A stretch of 64,000 bases of DNA from an uncultured Lacinutrix sp. (GTDB taxonomy: Bacteria; Bacteroidota; Bacteroidia; Flavobacteriales; Flavobacteriaceae). Location: contig NZ_CANMSJ010000002.1 of the NCBI RefSeq assembly GCF_947500605.1, positions 1-64,000 of the forward strand, given 5' to 3'. Shown here piece by piece: positions 16,884-25,600 of this stretch. The translations under genes and the position numbers were made by a program. The number at the start of each line of letters is the position of its first letter. The stretch's first letter is position 1. The notes under the pieces were generated by a model. That model saw only the letters and a list, made by a program, of their open reading frames with translations. It searched no databases and had not been told where the DNA came from.

Positions 16884-17774
16884 TTATCTAATAAATTTAT
16901 CTACTACGTAAATAATTTGTATTAATGTGATATATAAAACACTAGCTAACATAAGTTGTTTCGCTGCTTTTTCTGTCATTTTTTTAAATAGCTGAATTGC
17001 ATAATACAGCATAAACAATCCTAATGCGAAAACAATTGTTGCAGCAACATAGGATAATTGTAATTTTCCTGTTACTCCAAAAACCGGTACAATTGAAATT
17101 AGTATAGTCCAAATTGTATACATTATTGTTTGTACAGCTGTGCCTTTATCTTGTTTTCCAGTTGGCAACATAAAGAAGCCTCCTTTTTTATAATCATTAA
17201 ATAAAAACCAACCAATAGCCCAAAAATGTGGGAACTGCCAGAAAAATTGTAGTGCAAATAAAGTACCTGGCTCAATACCAAACTCATTTGTAGCAGCCAC
17301 CCAACCTAACATAAAAGGTATCGCTCCTGGAATAGCACCAACAAATACAGCTATAGGTGTTTTTGTTTTTAAAGGTGTGTAAGCACAGGTGTATAAAAAG
17401 ATAGAAATAGCACCAAACATTGCTGTTTGTGGATTAATATAATATAGAATACCAATACCCAAAACGGTAAAAACTGTTGCAATAATAAATGCAGTTCGCA
17501 CAGTCATACGGCCAGCAGGGATAGGACGATTTTTTGTTCTATCCATTAAAGCATCTAAATCTTTTTCTATAATTTGATTGTATGCGTTAGATGCACCAAC
17601 CATAAAATAACCTCCTAAAGCCAATAGGAAAACTGTTGTATAATTAACTTCGTCGACGCCAAGCAAATAACCCGCAACCGAAGAAAATACCACACTTAAT
17701 GCTAAACGCATTTTTGTGATTTCTTTAAAATCTGAAATTAAAGAATGTTTTACTGTTGTAGTTTTAGTACTCAA
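16884..17774 (-). CDS. cyoE: Protoheme IX farnesyltransferase (heme O synthase)
   Basis: CyoE/CtaB attaches a farnesyl group to heme B, giving heme O for the oxidase. It is a UbiA-type polytopic membrane enzyme with about nine helices. The first Asp-rich motif is NQIIEKDLDALMDRTKNRPI and the second lies around FNDYKKGGFFMLP; the N-terminal DFKEITKMRLALSVV is typical. The frame is open up to a TTG at 17825, but that codon lies inside a good promoter -7 box, so translation must start later. The only suitable codon before TM1 is TTG at 17774 (then STKTTTVKHSLISDF), giving 296 residues, normal for the family. The start choice is an inference. Confidence 0.85.
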   Translation of the reverse strand: MSTKTTTVKHSLISDFKEITKMRLALSVVFSSVAGYLLGVDEVNYTTVFLLALGGYFMVGASNAYNQIIEKDLDALMDRTKNRPIPAGRMTVRTAFIIATVFTVLGIGILYYINPQTAMFGAISIFLYTCAYTPLKTKTPIAVFVGAIPGAIPFMLGWVAATNEFGIEPGTLFALQFFWQFPHFWAIGWFLFNDYKKGGFFMLPTGKQDKGTAVQTIMYTIWTILISIVPVFGVTGKLQLSYVAATIVFALGLFMLYYAIQLFKKMTEKAAKQLMLASVLYITLIQIIYVVDKFIR

Positions 17775-17822
17775 TGTATTGCTTTGCTTATAAGGCTTTT
17801 GTTCGCCTCTAAAAATTTGATG

Positions 17823-17853
17823 CAAAGATACGTTGTAAAGTCTATTCTACAAA
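17823..17853 (-). promoter_or_regulatory. Bacteroidota-type promoter of the cyoE-subunit III-subunit IV operon
   Basis: On the minus strand TTTG (17850-17853) is followed after exactly 19 bases by TATCTTTG (17823-17830), matching the TTTG / 19 nt / TAnnTTTG consensus. Transcription would start near 17816, about 40 bases before the proposed TTG start at 17774. The upstream element overlaps the last codons of the preceding outer-membrane protein gene. Confidence 0.75.
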
Positions 17854-19961
17854 TCAAAATACCAATTAAATAAGTCCGTTCTAATTCCAAAATTAAACCA
17901 AACCGTACTATTGTTTAGCACCGACATAGTTTCTGCTTCAGGATTAAAATTACGATAACTAATATTTGCAAAGACTTTTAAGTTAGAAGCTGGATTTATT
18001 AAGTAACCACCTTGAACGCTAGCATTTATTGTATTTGTTTTTATTCCTTGTCCAATTTCTACACCAGAATCGAAAGGTCTATCTATTTCATCTCTAAAAA
18101 TATCGCCTCCATAATTAAAATCATCAACACCATTATTAAAATCGAATCCTCTAATACCAGCAATAAGTTTTGCTTCGCCAAACCAGCGCTTATATCTATA
18201 ACGACCAATTAAAACCAATTCTCTAAAGTTTGCTCCCCAAAGGTGGGCCATTGGCTGGTTGTTATGCGCATAATTTAATACAACTGTGTTATGAGAATAG
18301 GTATAAGGACGCACTGCATTGTATTCTGCTTGCAGCACTAAATCTTTTACCTTAAAAGCATTATAATACTTTGCTCCTAACTGTAAACCAAATTTATTTT
18401 TCCAGCTTCCTTCACCTCCCTTAGCATCGGTTAAAGAAAATTCATCTAAAACGAATTGAGAATAAACATTAAAATTATCATTAAACTTATATTTCCCTGA
18501 TGCTCCAACAATGGCATTTCCTGCATCTTGTCCGGTTTCAAATTCTATTGCACGATAAAAAATTATTGGATTTAAGTAATTTATATCAAAACCTCTATCA
18601 TTTGTATTAGCCCAAATTACAGATTCGAACAAACCTAAATTTAAACGCTTATTAACATTCCAACTTAAATAATGGTTGGCAATGTACTTTGTTAAGAAGG
18701 CTCCATCTTCGGTAACCTCTGCTCTAACATCCTTTAACCATGTATAGGTATTGGTGTATTTTATTTTCCAAAACTTAGTATTCAATTTTAAATACGGATA
18801 TGGACTAGCTGCATCACTTTGAAATAACGAACGGTAACCATCACCAATAAAGTTTTTACCATGTCCAAATTGTACATTAATAAATTTTGATGGCGTATAA
18901 GACAAATAAGCCTCGGCTACAGGATAATCGTAGGCATCGTCCTTAAACTGTTTTGCAATACCACGACCAGGAATAATTGCTGGATCACCACCTGAAGGTC
19001 TTATACTTTCTGCATACTGATTAAAATATTCAGCAAAACGTCCTTGATTTTCATATACCGACGCCGAAAAATTAAATTTCTTACCTAAACCGCCTTGTAC
19101 AAATACACCTCTTGTATTATTGAAAGTAGAACCAAAACTAGCATCTGTATCTTTTCCTGCTTGTAAATCGAAAATAGGATCAACAGTAAACCAATACTCT
19201 TTTCCTTGTAATTGCACCAAATGCTCATTCCAAACTTTTTTACCTAACCAAGTTTTTTTTTCCTTTTTTAATGCTTCGTTTTCGCTATTAAAATCGTGAT
19301 AAGCGGAAACATCTTCATATATAAATGGTTTAGATGCAGTATGGCTATTAGTCCCTATTAAATTAGTTGCTCGATCGAACTTAGAATAATTCTCATGTGA
19401 AAAAGGAATATTTAACTGACTAGCATATTCGCTATTATCGTATTTTTTGTAATCTGCTTTTACCTTATCCATTTCCTTTTTAGCGGCAATTTCTAAAGCA
19501 TTTAATTCTTGACTTTTATTTTCGCTATCAACGCTTAAGGCTAAGTCTTCGGTAACTACTGTTTGATTTTCTAAAGGAATTTTTAAACTAATTGAATATT
19601 GTTTATAGGTTGCATTACCGTTATAAGTTGCAGGAGTTACTTTAGGAAATTCTTTAAAAACTCTAGAAGCTTCCGTTTTAAGTTCAGGATATAAAGCATC
19701 TACATACATTACTCTAAAACTTCCCTCTTTATCTACTTCAAATAAAATAACAACCTCTCCTCTATAATCTGCCTTTGTTACTTTTTCTGGTACTTTATAA
19801 TTATTAAATAGTAAATTAAAAACTTTTGTATCAAAACATTTTTGCATGTTGTCAATCGATTCTTCATTACAAGAATCGAAAACAGGTGGTTTCTCATTAT
19901 CATCTTGAGCCATTGCTATAGTCTGAAAGCATAGCATCAAAATAAAAGTATAAAACTTCAT
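17847..19961 (-). CDS. Outer-membrane beta-barrel protein with N-terminal TonB-C-like domain; RemB-like candidate
   Basis: The 704-residue protein has a signal peptide (ending QTIAMAQ) and then a domain of about 110 residues (27-135) that resembles TonB C-termini: PPVFDSC, KCFDTKVF, GEVVILFEVDKEGSFRV, then PELKTEASRVFKEFPKVTPA. After a helical linker, residues from about 240 onward form alternating aromatic strands (FVQGGLGKKFNFSASVYENQ, YLSYTPSKFINVQFGHGKNF) and the chain ends in NWYFDL with a terminal hydrophobic residue, as in outer-membrane barrels. The layout reminds me of the gliding protein RemB, but I cannot verify that. Two TonB genes lie just upstream on the same strand, separated by a terminator. 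Confidence 0.7.
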   Translation of the reverse strand: MKFYTFILMLCFQTIAMAQDDNEKPPVFDSCNEESIDNMQKCFDTKVFNLLFNNYKVPEKVTKADYRGEVVILFEVDKEGSFRVMYVDALYPELKTEASRVFKEFPKVTPATYNGNATYKQYSISLKIPLENQTVVTEDLALSVDSENKSQELNALEIAAKKEMDKVKADYKKYDNSEYASQLNIPFSHENYSKFDRATNLIGTNSHTASKPFIYEDVSAYHDFNSENEALKKEKKTWLGKKVWNEHLVQLQGKEYWFTVDPIFDLQAGKDTDASFGSTFNNTRGVFVQGGLGKKFNFSASVYENQGRFAEYFNQYAESIRPSGGDPAIIPGRGIAKQFKDDAYDYPVAEAYLSYTPSKFINVQFGHGKNFIGDGYRSLFQSDAASPYPYLKLNTKFWKIKYTNTYTWLKDVRAEVTEDGAFLTKYIANHYLSWNVNKRLNLGLFESVIWANTNDRGFDINYLNPIIFYRAIEFETGQDAGNAIVGASGKYKFNDNFNVYSQFVLDEFSLTDAKGGEGSWKNKFGLQLGAKYYNAFKVKDLVLQAEYNAVRPYTYSHNTVVLNYAHNNQPMAHLWGANFRELVLIGRYRYKRWFGEAKLIAGIRGFDFNNGVDDFNYGGDIFRDEIDRPFDSGVEIGQGIKTNTINASVQGGYLINPASNLKVFANISYRNFNPEAETMSVLNNSTVWFNFGIRTDLFNWYFDL

Positions 19962-20087
19962 AGTCTATATCACATTTAATTTCGTCGAAAGATAATATTT
20001 TTTCAATTGAAGAGACACCATTTAGAATTTCGTTTTTATGAGAGTAATAATTTAAACCGAAGGCTTAACGCATTATTTTAAAACAAA

Positions 20088-20118
20088 AAACCGCTACTAC
20101 CATAGGTAATAACGGTTT
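20088..20118 (-). terminator. Intrinsic terminator after first TonB gene
   Basis: Fourteen-base arms at 20088-20101 and 20105-20118 around a three-base loop. On the minus strand the two non-Watson-Crick positions are G-U pairs and a T-run follows; on the plus strand they would be C-A mismatches. This fixes the direction as minus, ending the TonB gene at 20137. Confidence 0.8.
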
Positions 20119-20136
20119 AAAATAACTTGTTTTACT

Positions 20137-20934
20137 TTACTGAATATTAAATTGAATTGGAAGCATATAAGATACATTCACCGGTTTGTTATTATTCATC
20201 CCTGGTTTCATAGTAGGAATCTTACCAACAACTCTATTAGCCTCTTTTTCTAAAGCTAGGTGATTAGCCTTCGTTTTAATAATTTCTACTTCTCCAAGCT
20301 TATTTATTTTAAAAGACACATAAATTTTTTGTTTACCTGTTATCCCTAAATCTGAAGCAATATCAACATCAAATTTTCTTTGTACCAATTTTGATAATTT
20401 TTCAGACAAACATTTTCTTCTTCCATTATTTGAAGTTTCACTCTCACAGCCTGGAAAGACAGGAACCTTTTGCACGGTCATTATATTAATTTCCGGCTCT
20501 ATCTCATCAATGTTTAAACTAGGGTCATCTGTTGAAAGTACTGGTGTTTTACCTTCTGGAACAACAACCTTTATAATTTCTTTTAAAGTCTCTTTAAGCT
20601 TGGTCTCGTTGCTTACTATTTTAATCTCCGGATCTTTAGGCTTCACCTGTTCAATTTCTTGTTTCGGTTCAAGCTTAACTTCCTTCTCGATTTCGAAATT
20701 CTCGATATCAATTTCATAAATACTATAATCTTCTACGGGTGTAGAATACGCATATTGTTCTGTTTCTGCAAAAGACATCTCTAATGCTCCATAACTGGCT
20801 AATAAGCATAAAATTAATCCAACCTGAAAGTACAGCGTTGAGTTTTTTTGTAAATTTGCATCATGCTTTTGCGATTTTTGCACGTTTATTTCGTTTTGAC
20901 GAACGAAATCGTGACTTTTCTTTGAATTGTTCAT
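20137..20934 (-). CDS. Energy transducer TonB (first of tandem pair)
   Basis: A 265-residue TonB-family protein: a cytoplasmic tail rich in Lys, Asn and Gln, one membrane helix (about 34-52), a periplasmic linker rich in Glu, Lys and Pro (about 80-145), and a C-terminal TonB domain. The latter has KVPVFPGCES, RRKCLSEKLSKLVQRKFDVD, KIYVSFKINKLGEVEIIKT, ALEKEANRVVGKIPTMKPG and a closing VSYMLPIQFNI. The Cys pair in PGCE and RKC is common in Bacteroidota TonB domains. It would transmit proton-motive force, via ExbB/ExbD encoded elsewhere, to TonB-dependent receptors. It is a clear paralogue of the next gene upstream. Confidence 0.88.
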   Translation of the reverse strand: MNNSKKSHDFVRQNEINVQKSQKHDANLQKNSTLYFQVGLILCLLASYGALEMSFAETEQYAYSTPVEDYSIYEIDIENFEIEKEVKLEPKQEIEQVKPKDPEIKIVSNETKLKETLKEIIKVVVPEGKTPVLSTDDPSLNIDEIEPEINIMTVQKVPVFPGCESETSNNGRRKCLSEKLSKLVQRKFDVDIASDLGITGKQKIYVSFKINKLGEVEIIKTKANHLALEKEANRVVGKIPTMKPGMNNNKPVNVSYMLPIQFNIQ

Positions 20935-20993
20935 AATTATTAAAGTTTACATGTTAATATTATGAAGAAATAACAATAAGCATACCAAAACAA

Positions 20994-21025
20994 AAAAACC
21001 CGATACAAATTTGTATCGGGTTTTT
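20994..21025 (-). terminator. Intrinsic terminator after second TonB gene
   Basis: A perfect 32-base palindrome (20994-21025) with the stem core CCCGATACAAA and flanking A and T runs, 26 bases past the stop of the TonB gene at 21052. It separates the two tandem TonB transcripts and can act in either direction. Confidence 0.85.
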
Positions 21026-21051
21026 AATTTATAGTATTTAAAACTAACTAA

Positions 21052-21777
21052 TTAGTCTTGTACATTAAATGTAATAGGCAAATCGAAAGTTACTTTTACA
21101 GGCTTTCCTCTTTGCTTACCAGGTTTCATTTTTGGTATTAAACCAACAACTCTTCTAGCTTCTTTTTCTAATCCTGGATGAGGACCACGAGTTTTAACAT
21201 TTACAATGTTTCCTGCTTTATCTATAGTAAAACGAGCATAAATACGTTGTTTACCACTTAAACCCAATTCTTGACCTAAATCTAAATCGAATTTTTTACG
21301 TACAATTTTATTAATTGCATCGGACATACACTTTCTCTTCTGGTCGTTATTTCCTTTCTCGCAACCAGGATATACTGGTACACTTTCAATAACTGCAAAA
21401 GACACTTCTACATCTTCTTCTATTTCTTCTACTTCAATTTCTTCAACTTCAACAATTTCTTCTTCTTGAGTTGTCTCTGTAGATTCGATAACCGTTTCCT
21501 CTATTTCCGCTTCATCTTCAACAACATCAATAACTTCTGGTGCTGGTGGTGGCGGTGGTGGTGGCGGTGGTGGTGGTGGCGGTGCTTGATTTGTAATTGG
21601 AATTTCTTCGTCCATTTCGTCATCAACATCAATAGACCTATCTTCTACAACACGATCGTCGTATGTTTTGTAATTGATAGCTGTATATGTTAAACCTAAC
21701 ATTAACAACATACCAACCGCAAAATAGAGAGAGCTATTCCTGCCTACGTTTGCTTTAGGATTTTTCTTTGTTTCCAT
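21052..21777 (-). CDS. Energy transducer TonB with polyproline linker (second of tandem pair)
   Basis: The 241-residue protein has one N-terminal helix (about 17-34), an acidic stretch, a run of 13 prolines (about 66-78) and a long Glu/Val/Ile-rich linker. The C-terminal TonB domain reads SVPVYPGCEKG, KRKCMSDAINKIVRKKFDLD, RIYARFTIDKAGNIVNVKT, GLEKEARRVVGLIPKMKPGK and closes VTFDLPITFNV. The polyproline run would span the periplasm as a rigid rod. It lies 42 bases after the vanZ-like gene, so it may be read from the gcvH promoter; no separate promoter is obvious. Tandem with a paralogue downstream. Confidence 0.92.
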   Translation of the reverse strand: METKKNPKANVGRNSSLYFAVGMLLMLGLTYTAINYKTYDDRVVEDRSIDVDDEMDEEIPITNQAPPPPPPPPPPPPPAPEVIDVVEDEAEIEETVIESTETTQEEEIVEVEEIEVEEIEEDVEVSFAVIESVPVYPGCEKGNNDQKRKCMSDAINKIVRKKFDLDLGQELGLSGKQRIYARFTIDKAGNIVNVKTRGPHPGLEKEARRVVGLIPKMKPGKQRGKPVKVTFDLPITFNVQD

Positions 21778-21819
21778 TAATTTATTTATTTATGCTCTGC
21801 TAAAATAACTATTTATTTA

Positions 21820-22212
21820 TCAAAAAAGCAAGGTATTATTATTTTTTAACACGTGTTTTTTAATACTTACTAAAAGTATTGAAGCAAATACCATACCTAA
21901 TACATTTGCTAACACGTCTTTAAAGTCTGATTGGCGGCTTATTGTTAAACTACCTTGCAGTAACTCTATTGCGATTCCATATACCAAAGAAAACAATGCC
22001 GCAAGAACTATAGCTTTATAATATTTAAAGCTAAATCTATAATAGAACACTACAAACCATAATACAACTAGTATAAAATGAGTTAAAGCGTGCATTACTT
22101 TGTCATTTACTGATGGTAATTCCTCAACAACGTTATCCATCTTAAATAAACATAAAGCAGATAAAGTTATAGTATAGAGAATACTAACTAAAAGACTTAA
22201 TTTTTTAAGCAC
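21820..22212 (-). CDS. VanZ-like family membrane protein
   Basis: A 130-residue protein with four membrane helices. The VanZ-like pattern is present: [20 protein letters not shown] with conserved His residues in the second helix, [20 protein letters not shown] with its acidic Glu and Gln, and [17 protein letters not shown]. Members of this group are small membrane proteins with no agreed function; the founding VanZ affects teicoplanin resistance. The start is GTG at 22212 and overlaps the last 8 bases of gcvH, so the genes are translationally coupled. No functional link to glycine cleavage is apparent. Confidence 0.85.
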   Translation of the reverse strand: MLKKLSLLVSILYTITLSALCLFKMDNVVEELPSVNDKVMHALTHFILVVLWFVVFYYRFSFKYYKAIVLAALFSLVYGIAIELLQGSLTISRQSDFKDVLANVLGMVFASILLVSIKKHVLKNNNTLLF

Positions 22213-22585
22213 TAATTAGTTCCTTATAAGCTTCAGCTGAAAGTAAAGACTCTAATTGAGAAGCATCAGAAACTTTTACTTTAACCATCCAACCTTCTCC
22301 ATAAGGATCTGAGTTCACTTTTTCTGGCTCATCTTCAAGAGACTCATTAAATTCTATAATCTCTCCTGAAACTGGTAAAAATAAATCTGAAACCGTTTTT
22401 ACTGCCTCAACAGTACCAAATACTTCTTCAGCATCTAAAGTTTCATCAACTGTTTCTACTTCTACATAAACAATATCACCTAATTCGCTCTGTGCAAAAT
22501 CTGTAATACCTATAGTAATTACATCTCCTTCAACTTTAACCCACTCGTGGTCTTTTGTATACTTTAATTCTGATGGAATATTCAT
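22205..22585 (-). CDS. gcvH: Glycine cleavage system H protein
   Basis: GcvH carries the lipoyl arm that shuttles the aminomethyl group between the P, T and L proteins of the glycine cleavage system. The 126 residues cover the whole lipoyl-like domain: [20 protein letters not shown] at the start, [19 protein letters not shown], then [20 protein letters not shown] with the lipoylated Lys in EAVKTVSDL near residue 63, and [13 protein letters not shown] at the end. It lies downstream of sprA on the same strand but has its own promoter, and overlaps the vanZ-like gene. A ruvA-sprA-gcvH order is known in flavobacteria. Confidence 0.96.
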   Translation of the reverse strand: MNIPSELKYTKDHEWVKVEGDVITIGITDFAQSELGDIVYVEVETVDETLDAEEVFGTVEAVKTVSDLFLPVSGEIIEFNESLEDEPEKVNSDPYGEGWMVKVKVSDASQLESLLSAEAYKELISA

Positions 22586-22608
22586 TATGTTATTTTTTAA
22601 AATTTTTA

Positions 22609-22638
22609 CAAATATATTTAATTCTTTGGCTTTTCAAA
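22609..22638 (-). promoter_or_regulatory. Bacteroidota-type promoter of gcvH
   Basis: TTTG (22635-22638) is followed after 18 bases by TATATTTG (22609-22616) on the minus strand. Predicted transcription start is near 22602, about 17 bases before the gcvH ATG at 22585. It lies in the short gap between the sprA stop and gcvH. Confidence 0.65.
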
Positions 22639-22658
22639 TAGAAAAACTTAACGATTAT

Positions 22659-25600
22659 TTAGTTTCCAAAATTATATCTTAAAGTAAATCCAGAGCGTAT
22701 TGTTGTTTGCGGAAATGCTGTAGATATTGCGTATTCTGAGAACGTATAATCGAAGTAGAAAATACCTGTTAGGTTTTGACTAAAGGCATAATTAGCATTG
22801 TACTTTAAACCATAAATAGTTTGCCCGTTGGTTATTTGATTGTTCTCCAAATCTAAGTACCTAATAATAGTTTTATTATCCCTAACCGAAAGATTAGCTT
22901 CCATTAACAAATCACTAACGATAGATTTTTTGGGTCCAGCTAATTTAGTTTTTATACGCACATCTTTAAATCTATAACCTAACTTAAGTGCATATTCTTT
23001 ACCTTGAATCTCGGTCATTAAATTATTATCGAAACTTAGAGATAGTAATCTATCTTTTCTAATTTCTGCTCCAACAATTATAGAATTTTTCATTTCCATA
23101 TCAACTTTTATTAAAGGACTAAATAATTCTGTTAAGTTGATATTACTGTAAAGTTCTGAGTTTTTATAGTTTCCTGCTTGATCCAAATCATCGGATGGTT
23201 GAAAATCGTAAGGCGCACTATAGTCGATACCATTAAAATCTAAATTTGTTCTAAATTGATTAATAGTATAACTAGATCGGTAACCATGAGAAAGTGATAA
23301 ACGTTTAAAACGTTGTTTAAACCATTTAAACTTCATTAAACCTGTGTATTTTAAATCCCAATTTGGAATTGGCACATTTCTAAAAGCTCCTAATTTAGTT
23401 TTCTCTGCATTTTGACCAGTATATGCACTTAAAAATGCTGGTAATAATACTGCCTGACTTGTTTTACCAAAACCTTTTGGATACCCATTAAGATCTGTTC
23501 CTTCAAAGTTATCTTGATTACTTAAATCAACTCCTTTTTCGGCCGCTAACCTTCTTGCGATTGTTAGTCTGTTTTCTCTAAAAGTATCAAAAGCCTCAGA
23601 ACTTATTTCGTCACTATTACCAAAGGCTGTTGGTAATGTAAATGTCGAAACATTAAAGTTTCCAAATACATTTGGTGTTAGAGAAATATACTCGTCATTT
23701 TCTATTCTATAATTTTCGGTATAGTTTTCAGCATATGTTCTTGTTGCTACTAAATCTATTTTCAAGTCGTTTAACGGTTCTAAGTTTGCTGAAAGATCTA
23801 ATTGTTTAGTATGATTTTTTGTGTATTGTTGATTAAAATCTGGGAACACCGTTAACCATCCGTTTCTAGCTGCAACATCTCTAATATCTTTTTGACTACC
23901 CAATGTGTAACCAAAGGTTGGCTTAGATGTACTAATAAAACCAGGTGTATCTGTAAAACCAGGAAGATATGTTCCGTTGTTTTCAGAATAGTTAGCTTGG
24001 ATACGCTTTACTGATGTTAAAATACCTATTCCAAAATTTGCTATTCCTGTTCCAACACCACTTTTCTTTTTAGCTTCAGCTTTCTTTTTTCCTTCTTCCT
24101 TATTAGGTATTCCAGGAGGTCCAGCTTTTGCATTTCTACTAACTTTACCATTACTTTTAGCAACACGTTTCTTCTTTAAACCTATATATTTATAGAATTT
24201 ACGCATATCTAACGTAGAGTTAATATTATGAGTATTACCATTAGATATAGAATTTCCTAAATCGTATGTTATACCATCGTCTGCAACAAGATCTCCAAAT
24301 AAATCTGATCCTTTTTGCCATTGGTATAAACCTTGGTAAGAATACGTTGCTTTTACAAAATCTAATGCTGGAAATTTACTAAAAGGTATCTCGTAGTTTA
24401 TCCCTAAAGTTTGTGAACGTCTATTAGCATCACCAACATCAAAATAACCATCCCAAACATCTAAACTTGGATCTTGTTCTCCATTAACAATATTATCTTT
24501 AAAGTAGTTTCTTACAATATTATTATTAGCTACTGCAAAATTAAAAGACAACGATTTTGTTAAATTCCAGTTTACTGTAGATTGGAAATCGAAATTATAG
24601 TTTCTTCTATATAATTCTTCAAGCCCAATATTATTACCACCTAACTCTACTTCTCTAAAACGCTGACTATTAAATTGTCTTTTAATATCTGAATTAATAG
24701 CAATACTAGAAGGCAATAAATTAAGATTGAAATCTTTTAATAGTTTCCAGTACTTACCTGTAAAAAGAGAATCTTTCTTTTTAAAAGGTTCAAATACTTT
24801 AGGCTGAAAATTAAATGCATAACTCGCTCCAGTTCTTACTTGCTTATCGATAGAACGTTCTATTTCGAAATCGCGATGTTCTACCTTGTTATAAGAATGG
24901 TTAAACGTTAAATTTTCTACATCATAAAAACTTGGCTTAGATTCGCCTGTTCTTATTTTTTTAACACCAATAAAGTTGATACTTCTTCTTTTTGTATATT
25001 CTTCGGATTGCTCTCTAATATTATCTTTTTCTTCAGCAGTTTCTGCGGCATCAATTCTATTTTGAAGTTTTAAATCTTTATACTGCTCATCATACTCTGG
25101 TGTAATTAATTCTACACCTTGCCCATAATTAAATGGTAATTGAACTCCCCACTTTTTAGGTAATAATTGCCCAATATTTACATTAGTTACAACATCATAC
25201 TGTTTTACATCTTCTCTACTACGTTCTTGTGGTCCTTGATCTACAGAACCAAAACCAGCAGTACTCATTCTACCCGTTGCACTTACATTTGCAAAATCTG
25301 CAAAATTAGTATCTATATTCATTATTGCTGCCCAACCACCTTGATTATCCATATCTGACAACCTAAGTTCGTTAAACCAAACCTCTCCACATTGCGTGTT
25401 GTTCGATCCGTTTTTTACACCAACCATTAAAGTTCTTACTGCTCCAAAGTTTGGATTACCTTTAATTGCTAGTCTTGTTTGTCCAAGCACATAATTTTCG
25501 TATTGAGATGTTGAAGCTATTTCAATTGGCTGTCCATTTACTACATCGTAAAAAGTTGCATCTGCATTTGCTAAAGTACCGTTAGAAATCCCTAAAGATT

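Noticed and set aside
21541-21590. GGTGGT-type microsatellite
   Set aside because: It encodes the polyproline run of a TonB linker on the minus strand; repetition is coding.
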